Assembly: GCA_900120415.1 (NCBI GenBank) | Contig: FQLW01000005.1 | Span: 124,001-188,000 of the forward strand | Origin: Urmitella timonensis | Lineage (GTDB): Bacteria; Actinomycetota; Actinomycetes; Actinomycetales; Actinomycetaceae | Direction of reading: 5' to 3' | Length of the DNA stretch: 64,000 nt | Part shown: positions 9,712-17,605 of the stretch, one piece after another | How positions within the stretch are numbered: position 1 is the stretch's first letter | Layout: each line of letters begins with the position of its first letter | Program-made: the position numbers and the translations under genes | Notes under the pieces: generated by a model | Seen by the model: only the letters and a program-made list of their open reading frames with translations | The model's database searches: none | Told to the model about the DNA's origin: nothing

Positions 9712-11586
9712 ATGTCTAAATATTTTGTTAGAACTCTGCGGGAAGACCCGGTCGATGCCGAAGTGGATTCCCATAAACTACTGGTACGCGCCGGTTATAT
9801 TCGCCGCGCCGCACCCGGGATTTACACCTGGACCCCGCTAGGGCTACGCACCATTCGGCGCGTAGAGCAGGTAGTACGCGAAGAAATGGATCGGATTGGC
9901 GCACTCGAAGTGTCTTTCCCCGGTTTATTACCGCGCGAACCCTATGAAGCAACTAACCGCTGGGAAGAGTTCGGCTCGTCCTTATTCAAGCTGCAAGATC
10001 GTAAAGGTGGCGACTATCTGTTAGCTCCCACTCATGAAGAAATGTTCACCCTGCTGGTCAAAGACTTTTATTCTTCCTATAAAGACCTGCCAGTCGTCCT
10101 CTACCAGATAAAAGAAAAATACCGAGACGAAGCACGTCCTCGGGCAGGACTAATCCGCGGGCGCGAATTCATTATGAAAGACGCCTATTCATTCGACCTC
10201 ACCGCCGAGGGATTAGAAGAATCCTACCAGGCTCAACGCCATGCCTATCAGCGTATTTATTCTCGTCTCGGGTTGCAATACGTTATTTGCTCCGCAATGG
10301 CGGGGGCTATGGGAGGCTCGCGCTCCGAAGAGTTCATCTTCCCCTGTGCCATTGGGGAAGATACTTTCGTACGCTCCGAGGGCGGCTATGCAGCCAATGT
10401 GGAGGCAGTAACCACAATTCCCCCGGAGCCGAAAGATTATTCGCAGGTGCCCGCCGCGATTGAGCGTGAAACTCCGGGTGCGCACACCATAGAGGAAATA
10501 GTTGCCTATTCAAATCAGCATTTCCCGCGCGAAGATGGCAGGGAGTGGACTAAAGCAGATACTTTGAAAGCCTTCATGGTGACCGCTACTTATCCCGATG
10601 CTAAACGGGAAGTTCTACTGCTCGCAGTACCTGGTGATCGTGAAATCGATATGAAACGGCTAGAGGCTTCCCTAGGGGCAGAAGTCGAGATGGCCAGCGA
10701 AGCAGATTTGGCGCCCTATCCGAGCATTGTTCCCGGATTTACCGGTCCTACCTGCGCCGGTCCAGACCATCCAGACCGAAAAATTGACGAGGACGGAAAT
10801 ATCTCTGGCAGTCCCCGCTGCCTGCTAGATCCGAGAATCGTTGAAGGAACCGAATGGATTGCGGGCGCTGGGAAAGAGAATACCCATATTTATCATTTGG
10901 TAGCCGGTAGAGACTTCCGCGCTGACGGGTTTGTCGAGGCAGCTGAAGTGCGTGATGGAGATTTAGCTCCTGACGGCTCAGGGCAGTTACAAACTGCGCG
11001 TGGGATTGAAATCGGGCATATCTTTGCTCTAGGAACCAAATATGCGAAAGCCCTAGGACTGAACGTGCTAGATGAAAATGGGAAATCCCAGGTAGTTACG
11101 ATGGGTTCCTACGGTATTGGGGTTTCCCGCGTAATGGCCGCTATCGCGGAAGAATACCATGACGAGGTCGGGCTGAAATGGCCAACCAATGTGGCTCCTT
11201 TCCAAGCCCATGTTTTGGTTACCGGCAAAGACGAAGAACTATTTGTCGCCGCAAAAACCCTAGGAGATGAGCTCACGGCAGCCGGTATTGATACTTTAAT
11301 TGATGACCGCAAGCGGGTTTCTGCCGGGGTAAAGTTCAAAGATGCGGAACTACTAGGAATGCCCTGGCTAATAGTGGTAGGACGAGGGTTAAAATCCGGG
11401 AAGGTGGAAGTGCGTTGCCGCGCCGATGGTAGTCGAGAAGAAATCCCGCTAGATCAGGCAGTAGAGTTTGTGGGTGCTAAAGTGCGCTCCGATTTAGAGG
11501 ACGCATTTGCGCGGGCAGAAAAAGTAGTGCCCGCTTCGCTCGCGGCAACTGGCAGCCTTGCAAACAGTGGAAACCAGGAGGAATAA
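9712..11586 (+). CDS. proS: prolyl-tRNA synthetase
   Basis: 624-aa class II synthetase of the bacterial type with an inserted editing domain. Motif 1 region: [21 protein letters not shown]. Motif 2: [26 protein letters not shown]. Motif 3: [17 protein letters not shown]. The C-terminal anticodon-binding domain has [22 protein letters not shown] choose ATG at 9712 because it gives the family N-terminus [12 protein letters not shown]; the frame is open upstream to 9574, but that part comes from the palindromic repeat. No good Shine-Dalgarno sequence is visible, so translation may be leaderless or start from a short leader. Three bases separate it from def. Confidence 0.95.
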   Translation: MSKYFVRTLREDPVDAEVDSHKLLVRAGYIRRAAPGIYTWTPLGLRTIRRVEQVVREEMDRIGALEVSFPGLLPREPYEATNRWEEFGSSLFKLQDRKGGDYLLAPTHEEMFTLLVKDFYSSYKDLPVVLYQIKEKYRDEARPRAGLIRGREFIMKDAYSFDLTAEGLEESYQAQRHAYQRIYSRLGLQYVICSAMAGAMGGSRSEEFIFPCAIGEDTFVRSEGGYAANVEAVTTIPPEPKDYSQVPAAIERETPGAHTIEEIVAYSNQHFPREDGREWTKADTLKAFMVTATYPDAKREVLLLAVPGDREIDMKRLEASLGAEVEMASEADLAPYPSIVPGFTGPTCAGPDHPDRKIDEDGNISGSPRCLLDPRIVEGTEWIAGAGKENTHIYHLVAGRDFRADGFVEAAEVRDGDLAPDGSGQLQTARGIEIGHIFALGTKYAKALGLNVLDENGKSQVVTMGSYGIGVSRVMAAIAEEYHDEVGLKWPTNVAPFQAHVLVTGKDEELFVAAKTLGDELTAAGIDTLIDDRKRVSAGVKFKDAELLGMPWLIVVGRGLKSGKVEVRCRADGSREEIPLDQAVEFVGAKVRSDLEDAFARAEKVVPASLAATGSLANSGNQEE

Positions 11587-11589
11587 ATC

Positions 11590-12081
11590 GTGGCATTTCG
11601 AGACATTAGGGTTATCGGTGACCCGGTTTTGCGTACCCCTTGTGAGCCGATAACTGAAATAGATGAACGAGTTAAGCAGCTGGTAGAAGATTTATTAGAG
11701 ACTGTTGATGCCGATGGGCGTGCCGGTCTAGCGGCTAACCAAATTGGGGTAGGGTTGCGCGCTTTTTCCTGGAACATCGATGGGGATGTGGACTATATTC
11801 TTAATCCCCGTCTCGTGGAGGTTTCAAAGGACGAATATCAAGACGGCGACGAGGGTTGTCTGTCGGTTCCCGGCCTATTTTTCCCCTGCCAGCGTGCCTG
11901 GTATGCCCGCGCCGAAGGAATTGACCTTGATGGCAAGCCGAAAGTGGTCGAGGGGGAAGAACTAATGGGACGTTGTATCCAGCATGAATGTGACCACTTG
12001 GATGGTCATCTCTATCTTGATCGCCTGGATCGACTCACCCGTCGGAAAGCCTTTAAAGTTATTCGCGAAAAAGGTCTGTAG
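11590..12081 (+). CDS. def: peptide deformylase
   Basis: 163-aa metallo-hydrolase that removes the N-formyl group from nascent proteins. All three family motifs are present: GLAANQIGV (residues 42-50), EGCLSVPG with the metal-binding Cys, and QHECDHLDG with HExxH. GTG start preceded by AGGAGGAA at the proS 3' end, so it is coupled to proS. It is followed by 1.4 kb without genes. Confidence 0.95.
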   Translation: MAFRDIRVIGDPVLRTPCEPITEIDERVKQLVEDLLETVDADGRAGLAANQIGVGLRAFSWNIDGDVDYILNPRLVEVSKDEYQDGDEGCLSVPGLFFPCQRAWYARAEGIDLDGKPKVVEGEELMGRCIQHECDHLDGHLYLDRLDRLTRRKAFKVIREKGL

Positions 12082-12200
12082 CTGAGCCTGGGCGCGCGAG
12101 GACAAACCCAGTCCTCGCGCGTCTACCCAAGTCCCTCTCGCATCTTTCCCCGAACTCGACCCGTGCTATGAGCCTGATGGTTGTGAGTTAGCGGGGAATC

Positions 12201-12290
12201 TGGGTTTGTCCTCCTGCCCAAGAATTTGGAAAACGTGGCGGCGTTTTCCGAATTCTTATGCCCACCGCACCTACTCGGATCAAACTTTCC
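12201..12290. repeat. type-1 nested palindromic element (copy C)
   Basis: Inverted orientation relative to copy B. It carries the boxes TCCTCCTGCCC and ATGCCCACCGCACCTACTCGGAT around an AAGAATT-type hairpin with a 17-bp stem (one mismatch). The outer arms here are short (GTTTG/CAAAC), so this copy may be degenerate. Just upstream (12125-12150), AAGTCCCTCTCGCATCTTTCCCCG repeats the right-hand box of the type-2 element, suggesting this unit also sits in a decayed type-2 element. Confidence 0.75.
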
Positions 12291-12336
12291 TCCTGTTTTT
12301 CCTGTCTTTACTCCCACATTTATTACTGACCGCGCC

Positions 12337-12610
12337 CCTTGATGTTCCGAAATCCTGCCCTTCGGCATAAAACCGTTCCCCGCATCTGCTTGAACGAAAC
12401 TTTTTCCCCGCCCTTCTGTCATTACTTACACATATTTACCGACCGCGCTCCTTTTGCTGACGTTTTGACCCTCCCGGTGCGGTTGCGCCCTCCCGAGATG
12501 GGAATTGTGGTCGTTATTGGGGTGGTTTGCCGGTATTGGGAGGGTGGTTTTGTCTGCGGAGGGTGAAAATGGCGCGTATGCCTGGAATCAGGAGGGTAGA
12601 AATGTTGCTC
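12337..12610. repeat. type-3 intergenic repeat (copy 1)
   Basis: About 270-bp unit repeated with roughly 85-90% identity by eye at 12,898 and 63,721. Landmarks in order are TTGATGTTCCGAA, TCGGCATAAAACCG, GACGTTTTGACCCTCCCGG, GATGGGAATTGTGGTCGT and GGGAGGGTGGTTTTGTCT. The second half has paired CCCTCCC and GGGAGGG tracts able to fold back or form G-rich structures. Frames open through it are not conserved between copies, so it is not treated as coding. Confidence 0.8.
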
Positions 12611-12655
12611 CGGTGGGCGTGATTGTCTGAAAGATGTCATGGTGTGGGGCTGGCT

Positions 12656-12722
12656 CGGTAAAAGCACTCCGGGGACCCCGTGACCGGCTTAGCCGGTCAA
12701 GCCCCGTTCGTATCTTTTACCG
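12656..12722. repeat. type-2 palindromic element
   Basis: Outer arms CGGTAAAAG and CTTTTACCG enclose CACTCCGGGGACCCCGTGA, a perfect hairpin GACCGGCTTAGCCGGTC and the box CAAGCCCC-TTCGTATC. The same box order recurs at 47,078 (arms different but perfectly paired) and at 63,524 (same arms, with a type-1 unit in place of the hairpin). Confidence 0.8.
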
Positions 12723-12754
12723 GCCGCGCCCCTTGCGTGTTTGGAAGTTGTGGA

Positions 12755-12859
12755 TGCAGGGGGAAAGTTTGTCCTCCTGCCCAAGAATTTGGAAAACGTG
12801 GCGGCGTTTTCCAAATTCTTATGCCCACCGCACCTACGCGGTTCATATTTTCCCCCGCA
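12755..12859. repeat. type-1 nested palindromic element (copy D)
   Basis: Core hairpin AAGAATTTGGAAAACG with its complement (12783-12820), flanked by the conserved TCCTCCTGCCC and ATGCCCACCGCACCTACGCGG boxes. The outer arms, 12755-12766 and 12849-12859, pair with a one-base bulge and differ from those of copy C 550 bp away. Confidence 0.8.
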
Positions 12860-12897
12860 TTTCTGTCTTTACTTCCGCATATTTACCCGCCGCGTCC

Positions 12898-13150
12898 TTG
12901 ATGTTCCGAAGTCCTACTCTTCGGCATAAAACCGCCCCCCGCATCTGCCTGGATGAAACTTTCCCCCTGCTTTTCCTGTCTTTACTCCTACATCTTTTTC
13001 CGGTCGCGCCCCTTTTTTGGTGACGTTTTGACCCTCCCGGTGCAGTTGCGCCCTCCCGAGATGGGAATTGTGGTCGTTATTGAGGCGTTTTGCCGGTATT
13101 GGGAGGGTGGTTTTGTCTCGGGAGGGTGGAAATGTTGCAGTTGGGGTCGC
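12898..13150. repeat. type-3 intergenic repeat (copy 2)
   Basis: Second copy of the unit at 12,337 in the same orientation, with the same landmarks (TCGGCATAAAACCG, GACGTTTTGACCCTCCCGG, GATGGGAATTGTGGTCGT, GGGAGGGTGG). Differences are scattered single bases and small indels, which argues for an old duplication with both copies retained. Confidence 0.8.
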
Positions 13151-13180
13151 GGTTGCCTGGAAATATGCCTGACAATTTTG

Positions 13181-13288
13181 GCGTGGGGGGCGGATTTTGC
13201 CTCGCGCCCCGAAATCCGGAAAATGCTTTGGCATTTTCACGGATTTAACGCCAGCAGCCTTCCCCTCGGCATAAATCCGCCTCCACGC
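13181..13288. repeat. type-1b nested palindromic element (copy E)
   Basis: Outer arms GCGTGGGGGGCGGATTT (13181-13197) and its near complement at 13273-13288. The inner hairpin is AAATCCGGAAAATGC with its complement. The boxes differ from the main type: GCCTCGCGCCCCG on one side and CCTCGGCATAAATCC on the other, shared with copy G at 47,381. The remaining bases up to 13,521 hold another CTTAAGTCCCTCTCGCATC box and probably the promoter of the next gene. Confidence 0.8.
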
Positions 13289-13521
13289 TTATGCTCTAGT
13301 CCCGCGTATCTGCTTAAGTCCCTCTCGCATCTTTCCCCGAGTAATGAACCACAGGTGTCACATTAGCCTCATTGGTAACATAATTGCCGGTCGGAGGCTT
13401 TTGGGGTTGTCCTAAACGACTATCGAGGGCAAAATAGAAGTTGAGACACCGCGTGTCATCATTCTGTAGTGCTTACAGGTCGTAGGGGAAGACGAACCTG
13501 ACAATCACTAAAGGAGAAGCG

Positions 13522-14019
13522 ATGAACAAGGATTACACCCGCGGTGTACTTTTTGTACATTCATGCCCGCGTGCACTTTCGAGTCATGTGGAATGGGCGG
13601 TTGGTGCAGTTCTAGATCAGCGCATCAACTTAGAATGGACAGAACAACCTGCTCAACCGGGAATGTTCCGCTCGGAACTGTCCTGGGTAGGGCAAATAGG
13701 TACTGGCGCTAAACTTGCCTCTGCGCTGCGCGGATGGGAGCATTTACGTTTCGAGGTAACCGAAGATGCCTCCGTAAATAACAACGGAGGGCGCTGGTCA
13801 TACACCCCTGAACTGGGGATATTTCATGCCCAAACTGATGTGGTAGGCAATGTGGTAATCCCAGAGGATCGGGTGCGAATCGCCCTTGCTCAAGGCAGTC
13901 AAGAGGAACTGCGACATCTATTGGACTTGGCGTTGGGAACCGCATGGGATGAAGAGCTGGAACCTTTCCGCTATGCCGGGGCGGGAGCTCCAGTGCGCTG
14001 GCTGCACCGAGTAGGTTGA
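13522..14019 (+). CDS. DUF3145 family protein
   Basis: 165-aa soluble protein recognised as the actinobacterial DUF3145 family (start RGVLFVHSCPRALSSHVEWA; also LRFEVTEDASVNNNGGRWSYTPELGIFHAQ and the end APVRWLHRVG). In Streptomyces the homologue sits beside the fabD-fabH-acpP-fabF fatty acid genes; the molecular function is unknown. AAAGGAGAAG precedes the ATG. Only 1 base separates its stop from the next gene, an acyl-carrier-like protein, which preserves the fatty-acid context in reduced form. Confidence 0.85.
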   Translation: MNKDYTRGVLFVHSCPRALSSHVEWAVGAVLDQRINLEWTEQPAQPGMFRSELSWVGQIGTGAKLASALRGWEHLRFEVTEDASVNNNGGRWSYTPELGIFHAQTDVVGNVVIPEDRVRIALAQGSQEELRHLLDLALGTAWDEELEPFRYAGAGAPVRWLHRVG

Positions 14020-14020
14020 G

Positions 14021-14452
14021 ATGGCGCTAGATGCTGATGCCTTAGCGGTGCTTGCCAATTTCGGTAAGGGTCTACCTGGTGGCGCGGAGGTTGAAGATGA
14101 AAAAGAGGGCGAGTCTTTTCTTCAAGTCTCAGAAACTGGGATACTTGCCGAGGAAACCAGCGCTACTGCCTCGGATGCGCCCTCAGGAAATCTCCCTCCT
14201 GCCTGGGAAAGCTTTCCAAGTGATTTAGAAGTTGTAGCCGCGCTGTTAGCGGCGGTATCTGCTGAAACTGGTGAGAAACAAGAATCGCTGTTACCGCAGA
14301 CAAATCTGATAGACGATCTTGATTTCGATGACCTGTCGTTATATGCGGTAGTGGCGCAGCTAGAGGCGGAACTAAAGGAAAAACGCTCCGATGCTCAAAT
14401 CGTAGAATGCGAAACCCTAGGGGAGCTGGCGCTCCTATATAAAGATCAATAA
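14021..14452 (+). CDS. acyl-carrier-protein-like protein without the prosthetic-group serine
   Basis: 143 aa. Residues 1-70 are acidic and low in conservation. Residues 75-143 resemble an ACP: TNLIDDLDFDDLSLYAVVAQLEAELKE followed by ETLGELALLYKDQ. In true ACPs the segment reads DSL, with Ser carrying 4'-phosphopantetheine; here the aligned residue is Asp (DDL). It would therefore not be a working carrier unless my alignment is off by one (the Ser two residues later is not in a standard context). It lies beside DUF3145. Alternative: a phosphopantetheine-independent protein of ACP fold with a regulatory role. Confidence 0.6.
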   Translation: MALDADALAVLANFGKGLPGGAEVEDEKEGESFLQVSETGILAEETSATASDAPSGNLPPAWESFPSDLEVVAALLAAVSAETGEKQESLLPQTNLIDDLDFDDLSLYAVVAQLEAELKEKRSDAQIVECETLGELALLYKDQ

Positions 14453-14544
14453 ATATCAAACTAGGGGGTAATGGCTGAAGCGATTCATATCTTGAGGTTA
14501 AGCAGCGATTTAGGGGTGATTTGCTGGCAGTTACCACATTAGTA

Positions 14545-14588
14545 GTTGCATAAATGCAACAAAACTACCTGAGTTGCGTATATGCAAC
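14545..14588. promoter_or_regulatory. tandem GTTGCAT-ATGCAAC operator-like sites
   Basis: Two copies of a 16-bp palindrome: GTTGCATAAATGCAAC (14545-14560, perfect) and GTTGCGTATATGCAAC (14573-14588, one mismatch). The centres are 28 bp apart, close to three helical turns, as expected for cooperative binding by a dimeric repressor. The cognate regulator is not recognised; a MarR- or GntR-type protein would fit the site form. A 30-codon frame starts 6 bases later. Confidence 0.5.
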
Positions 14589-14593
14589 AAGGA

Positions 14594-14686
14594 ATGAAAT
14601 CCAAGGAAAGAGACTTATTTTCCCAGGAGATTCGGTCGGTTTTAACGATGAATAAATCACGTCATATGGGTGTGTCGGAGACTTAA
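14594..14686 (+). CDS. candidate 30-aa ORF or truncated regulator remnant
   Basis: ATG-initiated frame, MKSKERDLFSQEIRSVLTMN..., ending in TAA at 14684-14686, with AAGG very close to the ATG. The peptide is charged and helical looking, and could be the N-terminus of a decayed DNA-binding protein whose autoregulatory sites are the two palindromes upstream. No family is recognised. Chance occurrence is possible. Confidence 0.3.
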   Translation: MKSKERDLFSQEIRSVLTMNKSRHMGVSET

Positions 14687-14823
14687 GCTTAATAATCTGA
14701 GCTAGCTTTGCAGTTACAATAACCTCTATGGTCTGACCTTTTCCTTCACTTTCAGTACCGTTTTTAGCTTTTGTCCTTTCAGGGGGCTAACCGGGTTTGC
14801 TAGTTTCTATATTCTTAAAAATA

Positions 14824-14829
14824 TATAAT
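14824..14829 (+). promoter_or_regulatory. -10 box of lipoprotein promoter
   Basis: Perfect TATAAT within an AT-rich run (14811-14829), about 90 bases upstream of the lipoprotein start. The only -35 candidate is TTGCTA at 14798-14803, with a long 20-base spacer, so the assignment is tentative. Confidence 0.4.
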
Positions 14830-14918
14830 GAGTGTATGTGCCTTTCGCCTGGCTTTTTGACGGTCGCGCCCTATGGGGTAGGTGAAAAGTTCATTAACGT
14901 ATATGGAGGTTAGAGAAG

Positions 14919-15416
14919 ATGAATACTCACTCGAAACTGTTGGCTCTCCTTGCAAGTGCGGGACTTGCTCTAGGGCTTGCAGGGTGCGCGGGCAGTGCTG
15001 ATGGTAAGAAAGCGGGAGATGGAGCGAAGGACGTGTCTGTTTCTCAGCTTGATAAGCAAAAACAGGAAGCAGAAGCCAAGGCTAAGGCAGAAGCTGATGC
15101 CAAAGCTAAAGCTGAGGCAGAAACCAAGGCTAAGGCAGAAAAAGAAGCTAAGGCTAAGGGTTCTTCTAAGGATAAGGTTTCGGTTAAGTCTAAGCCTAAG
15201 AGCCAGGCGAAACCTAAAGCTAAGACTCGCTCTAAAACAGTCAAATCTAACAAGCCAAGGTCTAATACCCGCCGCAGCGGAGGCGGAGGCGACCTCGGCT
15301 GGGACCCGAGCAAAGGAACGGTGCAGCAAGACATTGAGCGAAACCGAGCCACCACTCCTCCCGATAAGCCGGGTACTTGCACCATGTTGGGCGGTAAAGT
15401 GCTCGGGTGTAATTAA
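14919..15416 (+). CDS. Lys/Ala-rich lipoprotein
   Basis: 165-aa predicted lipoprotein. The signal peptide ends in the lipobox LGLAGC (lipidated Cys about residue 23). Residues 45-90 are a run of KAKAEAEAKAKAE-type heptad-like repeats, probably a charged helix or coiled coil spanning the wall. Residues 92-125 are strongly basic (Lys/Arg/Ser). The tail has two cysteines, in CTMLGGKVLGCN, that could pair. A GGAGG ribosome binding site lies upstream of the ATG. Function unknown; TolA/IgA-binding-like repeats give spurious database hits to such proteins. Confidence 0.7.
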   Translation: MNTHSKLLALLASAGLALGLAGCAGSADGKKAGDGAKDVSVSQLDKQKQEAEAKAKAEADAKAKAEAETKAKAEKEAKAKGSSKDKVSVKSKPKSQAKPKAKTRSKTVKSNKPRSNTRRSGGGGDLGWDPSKGTVQQDIERNRATTPPDKPGTCTMLGGKVLGCN

Positions 15417-15441
15417 ATACGCAGATAATTAGCTCTCCTCT

Positions 15442-15481
15442 AAAAAGCGGGTCTGGCCTTTGTTGGCTGGGCCCGTTTTTT
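15442..15481 (+). terminator. intrinsic terminator after the lipoprotein
   Basis: GC-rich hairpin AAAAGCGGGTCTGGCC / GGCTGGGCCCGTTTTTT with one internal mismatch, ending in a six-T run, 25 bases after the stop codon. Confidence 0.85.
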
Positions 15482-15585
15482 GTTTACGCATAGCCATTTG
15501 TGGGAGAGAGGTTCTCTCCTGGATTTGTCCATTTGGGGGTGTTTACGCATTACCCGTAAGTGGAGAGACTTTCTCCGCAACTTTT
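15482..15585 (+). promoter_or_regulatory. duplicated leader motif with hairpins upstream of the secreted protein
   Basis: Two direct repeats 59 bases apart, each beginning GTTTACGCAT (15482 and 15541). About 10-12 bases later each has a short hairpin built on GGAGAG and its complement (GGAGAGAGGTTCTCTCC and GGAGAGACTTTCTCC). The second ends shortly before the TGAGGAGATG ribosome binding site. This may be a tandem protein-binding site or an RNA leader; no known riboswitch class is recognised. Confidence 0.45.
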
Positions 15586-15606
15586 ACATTTCTGAGGAGA
15601 TGAAAT

Positions 15607-16650
15607 ATGACAAAGAAAAGAGCTGTAAGGGCTTTAATGGCTGGCGGCGTGGCTGCTGCTGTGGGGCTTGGTGCCTTAGCGGGCGCTAGTCCGGCTAGTG
15701 CGTATATTGGTACTGATGATTACGGCGGCGGTACGGGTGGCTCTGGCCTTGATGCTTCAGCCTTCATTCTGGTCACCGGAGACGACTTTGCTAGGAGAAC
15801 TAATCCGTTCCAGGGTTGGGGGCAGGCTTCTATCGATTTTTGGGTTAATCAGATTGATAGGGAAACTTCTGGTGATATATCGCAGAAAAATATTCATGAG
15901 GCTCTTGATAAGGCGTGCGGTGGGGCTTTAGATAAGGCTATTGCTCGCTCTAATGGTCAGGCTAAGCGGGCCCGCGTAGTTGGTATCTATATGGCACTGG
16001 GTAAAGGTAAAAATGGTAAATGGGTCACCTGGGGAGCCAACGGGGGCAGTTTTAAGAAGAACTGGCCGAAAATGTGGGATGCTTCCAGCGCTAAGAACGA
16101 TTTTCCCGGTTACAGCGCTAAGCAGGTTCAGGAAATATATGACGCTGGCGCTCAGCAGGTGAATGCTACCGCAGCCAAGTATCCTTCTGGTTCTCGGGCT
16201 ATCTGTATCGCCCTGAATGAGCTTGAGCCTGCTGGTTATGAGCTTGAGGTTGCTACCGCAGCGCAGGGGAGTCCCGGCGTTGCTGGCGGTACTCAGGCGG
16301 TTCATGACCAGATTCGTACCTCGGCTAAGGGCACATCTGTGAAAGAATCCCTTAAAGCCTCGGTGGTCCTCAATTGGGATGGTTACTATGGCTCTAAAGC
16401 CAAGGCGGTAACCAAGACTATGGATATTAGTAGTATCGGCACCGCTAATAGTCCGACTTTTACCCCTAAGGATTTTGGTTGGACTAGCTGGGCCGCGGGC
16501 AAGTATTGGTATGACATTAAGGTGGCTCGCCAAAAGGCTATGGCTAAGGCGGTAGACACCCCCGACAGGGTAGCTAGTGAGACTTTTACGCTGGATCCTC
16601 CGCCGCCGGTAAAAACCATGCACGATATTAAGCAGGGATTTGCTATTTGA
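15607..16650 (+). CDS. secreted protein, possibly a 3'-truncated surface adhesin
   Basis: 347 aa. A classical Sec signal (MTKKRAVRALMAGGVAAAVG..., cleavage after ASPASA) leads into a Gly-rich mature start (YIGTDDYGGGTGGSG). Residues 50-210 have aromatic-rich sequence (FQGWGQASIDFWVNQ, VGIYMALGKGKNGKWVTWGANGG). Residues 235-330 look like an Ig-like or pilin-type beta domain (VVLNWDGYYG, FGWTSWAAGKYWYDIKV). It stops after DPPPPVKTMHDIKQGFAI without sortase signal or membrane anchor; such modules usually continue to an LPxTG end, so it may be truncated at the junction with the abi gene. ATG start after TGAGGAGATGAA. Confidence 0.55.
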   Translation: MTKKRAVRALMAGGVAAAVGLGALAGASPASAYIGTDDYGGGTGGSGLDASAFILVTGDDFARRTNPFQGWGQASIDFWVNQIDRETSGDISQKNIHEALDKACGGALDKAIARSNGQAKRARVVGIYMALGKGKNGKWVTWGANGGSFKKNWPKMWDASSAKNDFPGYSAKQVQEIYDAGAQQVNATAAKYPSGSRAICIALNELEPAGYELEVATAAQGSPGVAGGTQAVHDQIRTSAKGTSVKESLKASVVLNWDGYYGSKAKAVTKTMDISSIGTANSPTFTPKDFGWTSWAAGKYWYDIKVARQKAMAKAVDTPDRVASETFTLDPPPPVKTMHDIKQGFAI

Positions 16651-17605
16651 TTTGGGAAAGTAGGGTCTTCCAGTTCTTGGGGACTCCCATGAATACTTCC
16701 ATTTCTGCTGCTGATTTGGGAAAGCGTTCAAATAGGTCATCTATTGGTTCAAAATCCGGCAGCTTAAGTTTGGTATGTAGGTAGTAAACCATGACAATTA
16801 TCGCGAAAAGTTTATGGGGCTTTATTTGAGCAGCCGACCATAACCCGTCTTTGGGAAATTTAGGTTTAATCTCGAACACCCGGTTATAAACTCGAGCATG
16901 GTGAGCAACAATGTTCCGAACAATGTTGAGGCTTTTTAGCCAAGATTCTAGTTGAGGGCTAGTAAGGTTTAATCGGTTGGCTATTGTTTTACGTGTCTTT
17001 TCCGGGCATATGGCGTGAAGATGTGAAAGCAAACCCCAGTCCATGATTTCAACTGCCACCCAAATCGGAAGCTTACCTTTATAATGCTCGAGGTGGTGTT
17101 GCACGAAGACCTCGTGTGAAGACTTAATCGCGTTCAAATAGCGGGTATACCAGATTTCGTAATTCGTAAATCGCTTCGTGTTTTTACGACTCCTAGCTAC
17201 TTGACTAGCGCGAGGATTTAAGTGATTGACGCTTAGATGGATGTGTGGATGAATTTTTCCAAGTTCATAGCCGAGTAGAGCGCGTATAGAAGTCTCAATT
17301 TTGGATAAGCCCGCAAATAACCAACTTCTTAATTGTTCGTCAAACTCGTAATAGGCAACGATATCAGTGAACCGAGTTCCGTCCTTGAACTGACCGGTCT
17401 TTTGGTCGAAAAGAGGAAACCAATAACCACTCAGGCGATAGTAGTTAAGCGTTGACAAGACGTGTTGGCAGTGCTCTCTATCAGCGATAAGCATCCCCCT
17501 TGAAACAAGTAAATCTAGGGTTAATACCTGAATTGTGTGTATAAATTCGTTGTTTTTTGGGGTTTTATCAGGGGTTATGATGGTTTGAATATGCTTTGAG
17601 AGCAT
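16643..17605 (-). CDS. Abi_2 family (AbiD/AbiF-like) protein, 5' end replaced by IS sequence
   Basis: 320-aa frame as now read. Residues 30-320 match the Abi_2 abortive-infection family: LLVSRGMLI, LNYYRLSGYWFPLFD, YEFDEQLRSWLFAGLSKIETSIRA, then the HEPN RNase-type motif RNIVAHHARVYNR (Arg230, His235). Residues 1-29 are encoded by the left end of the IS1249-like element inserted at 17518. The native start lies beyond the IS, near 18863. The present ATG may still allow expression as a fusion. It converges on the secreted-protein gene with an 8-base overlap. Family role: growth arrest during phage infection by RNA cleavage; activity here is inferred only. Confidence 0.75.
   Translation of the reverse strand: MLSKHIQTIITPDKTPKNNEFIHTIQVLTLDLLVSRGMLIADREHCQHVLSTLNYYRLSGYWFPLFDQKTGQFKDGTRFTDIVAYYEFDEQLRSWLFAGLSKIETSIRALLGYELGKIHPHIHLSVNHLNPRASQVARSRKNTKRFTNYEIWYTRYLNAIKSSHEVFVQHHLEHYKGKLPIWVAVEIMDWGLLSHLHAICPEKTRKTIANRLNLTSPQLESWLKSLNIVRNIVAHHARVYNRVFEIKPKFPKDGLWSAAQIKPHKLFAIIVMVYYLHTKLKLPDFEPIDDLFERFPKSAAEMEVFMGVPKNWKTLLSQIK

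Larger units (their letters stand above)
14453..14918. other. 466-base gap: operator-like repeats, mini-ORF, promoter
   Basis: Between the ACP-like gene and the lipoprotein. It holds a tandem palindrome pair (14545-14588), a 30-codon open frame (14594-14686) and an AT-rich promoter near 14824. Nothing else coding is visible. Confidence 0.6.

Noticed and set aside
12201-13288. CRISPR array
   Set aside because: Repeats are irregularly spaced, palindromic, in both orientations and without uniform spacers, and no cas genes are present.
12082-13521. Open frames of 60-137 codons on both strands in the 1.4-kb gap after def
   Set aside because: They run through palindromic and type-3 repeats, have Pro/Arg-rich compositions typical of noncoding GC-rich DNA, and are not kept between repeat copies.
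14977-15432. Alternative 151-codon frame overlapping the Lys/Ala lipoprotein
   Set aside because: Arises from the AAG/GCT repeat pattern in another phase; lacks a start site, whereas the lipoprotein frame has a lipobox signal and GGAGG.
15928-16740. 270-codon minus-strand frame opposite the secreted protein gene
   Set aside because: No family features or ribosome binding site; the plus-strand frame has a clear signal peptide and start, so this is an antisense shadow.
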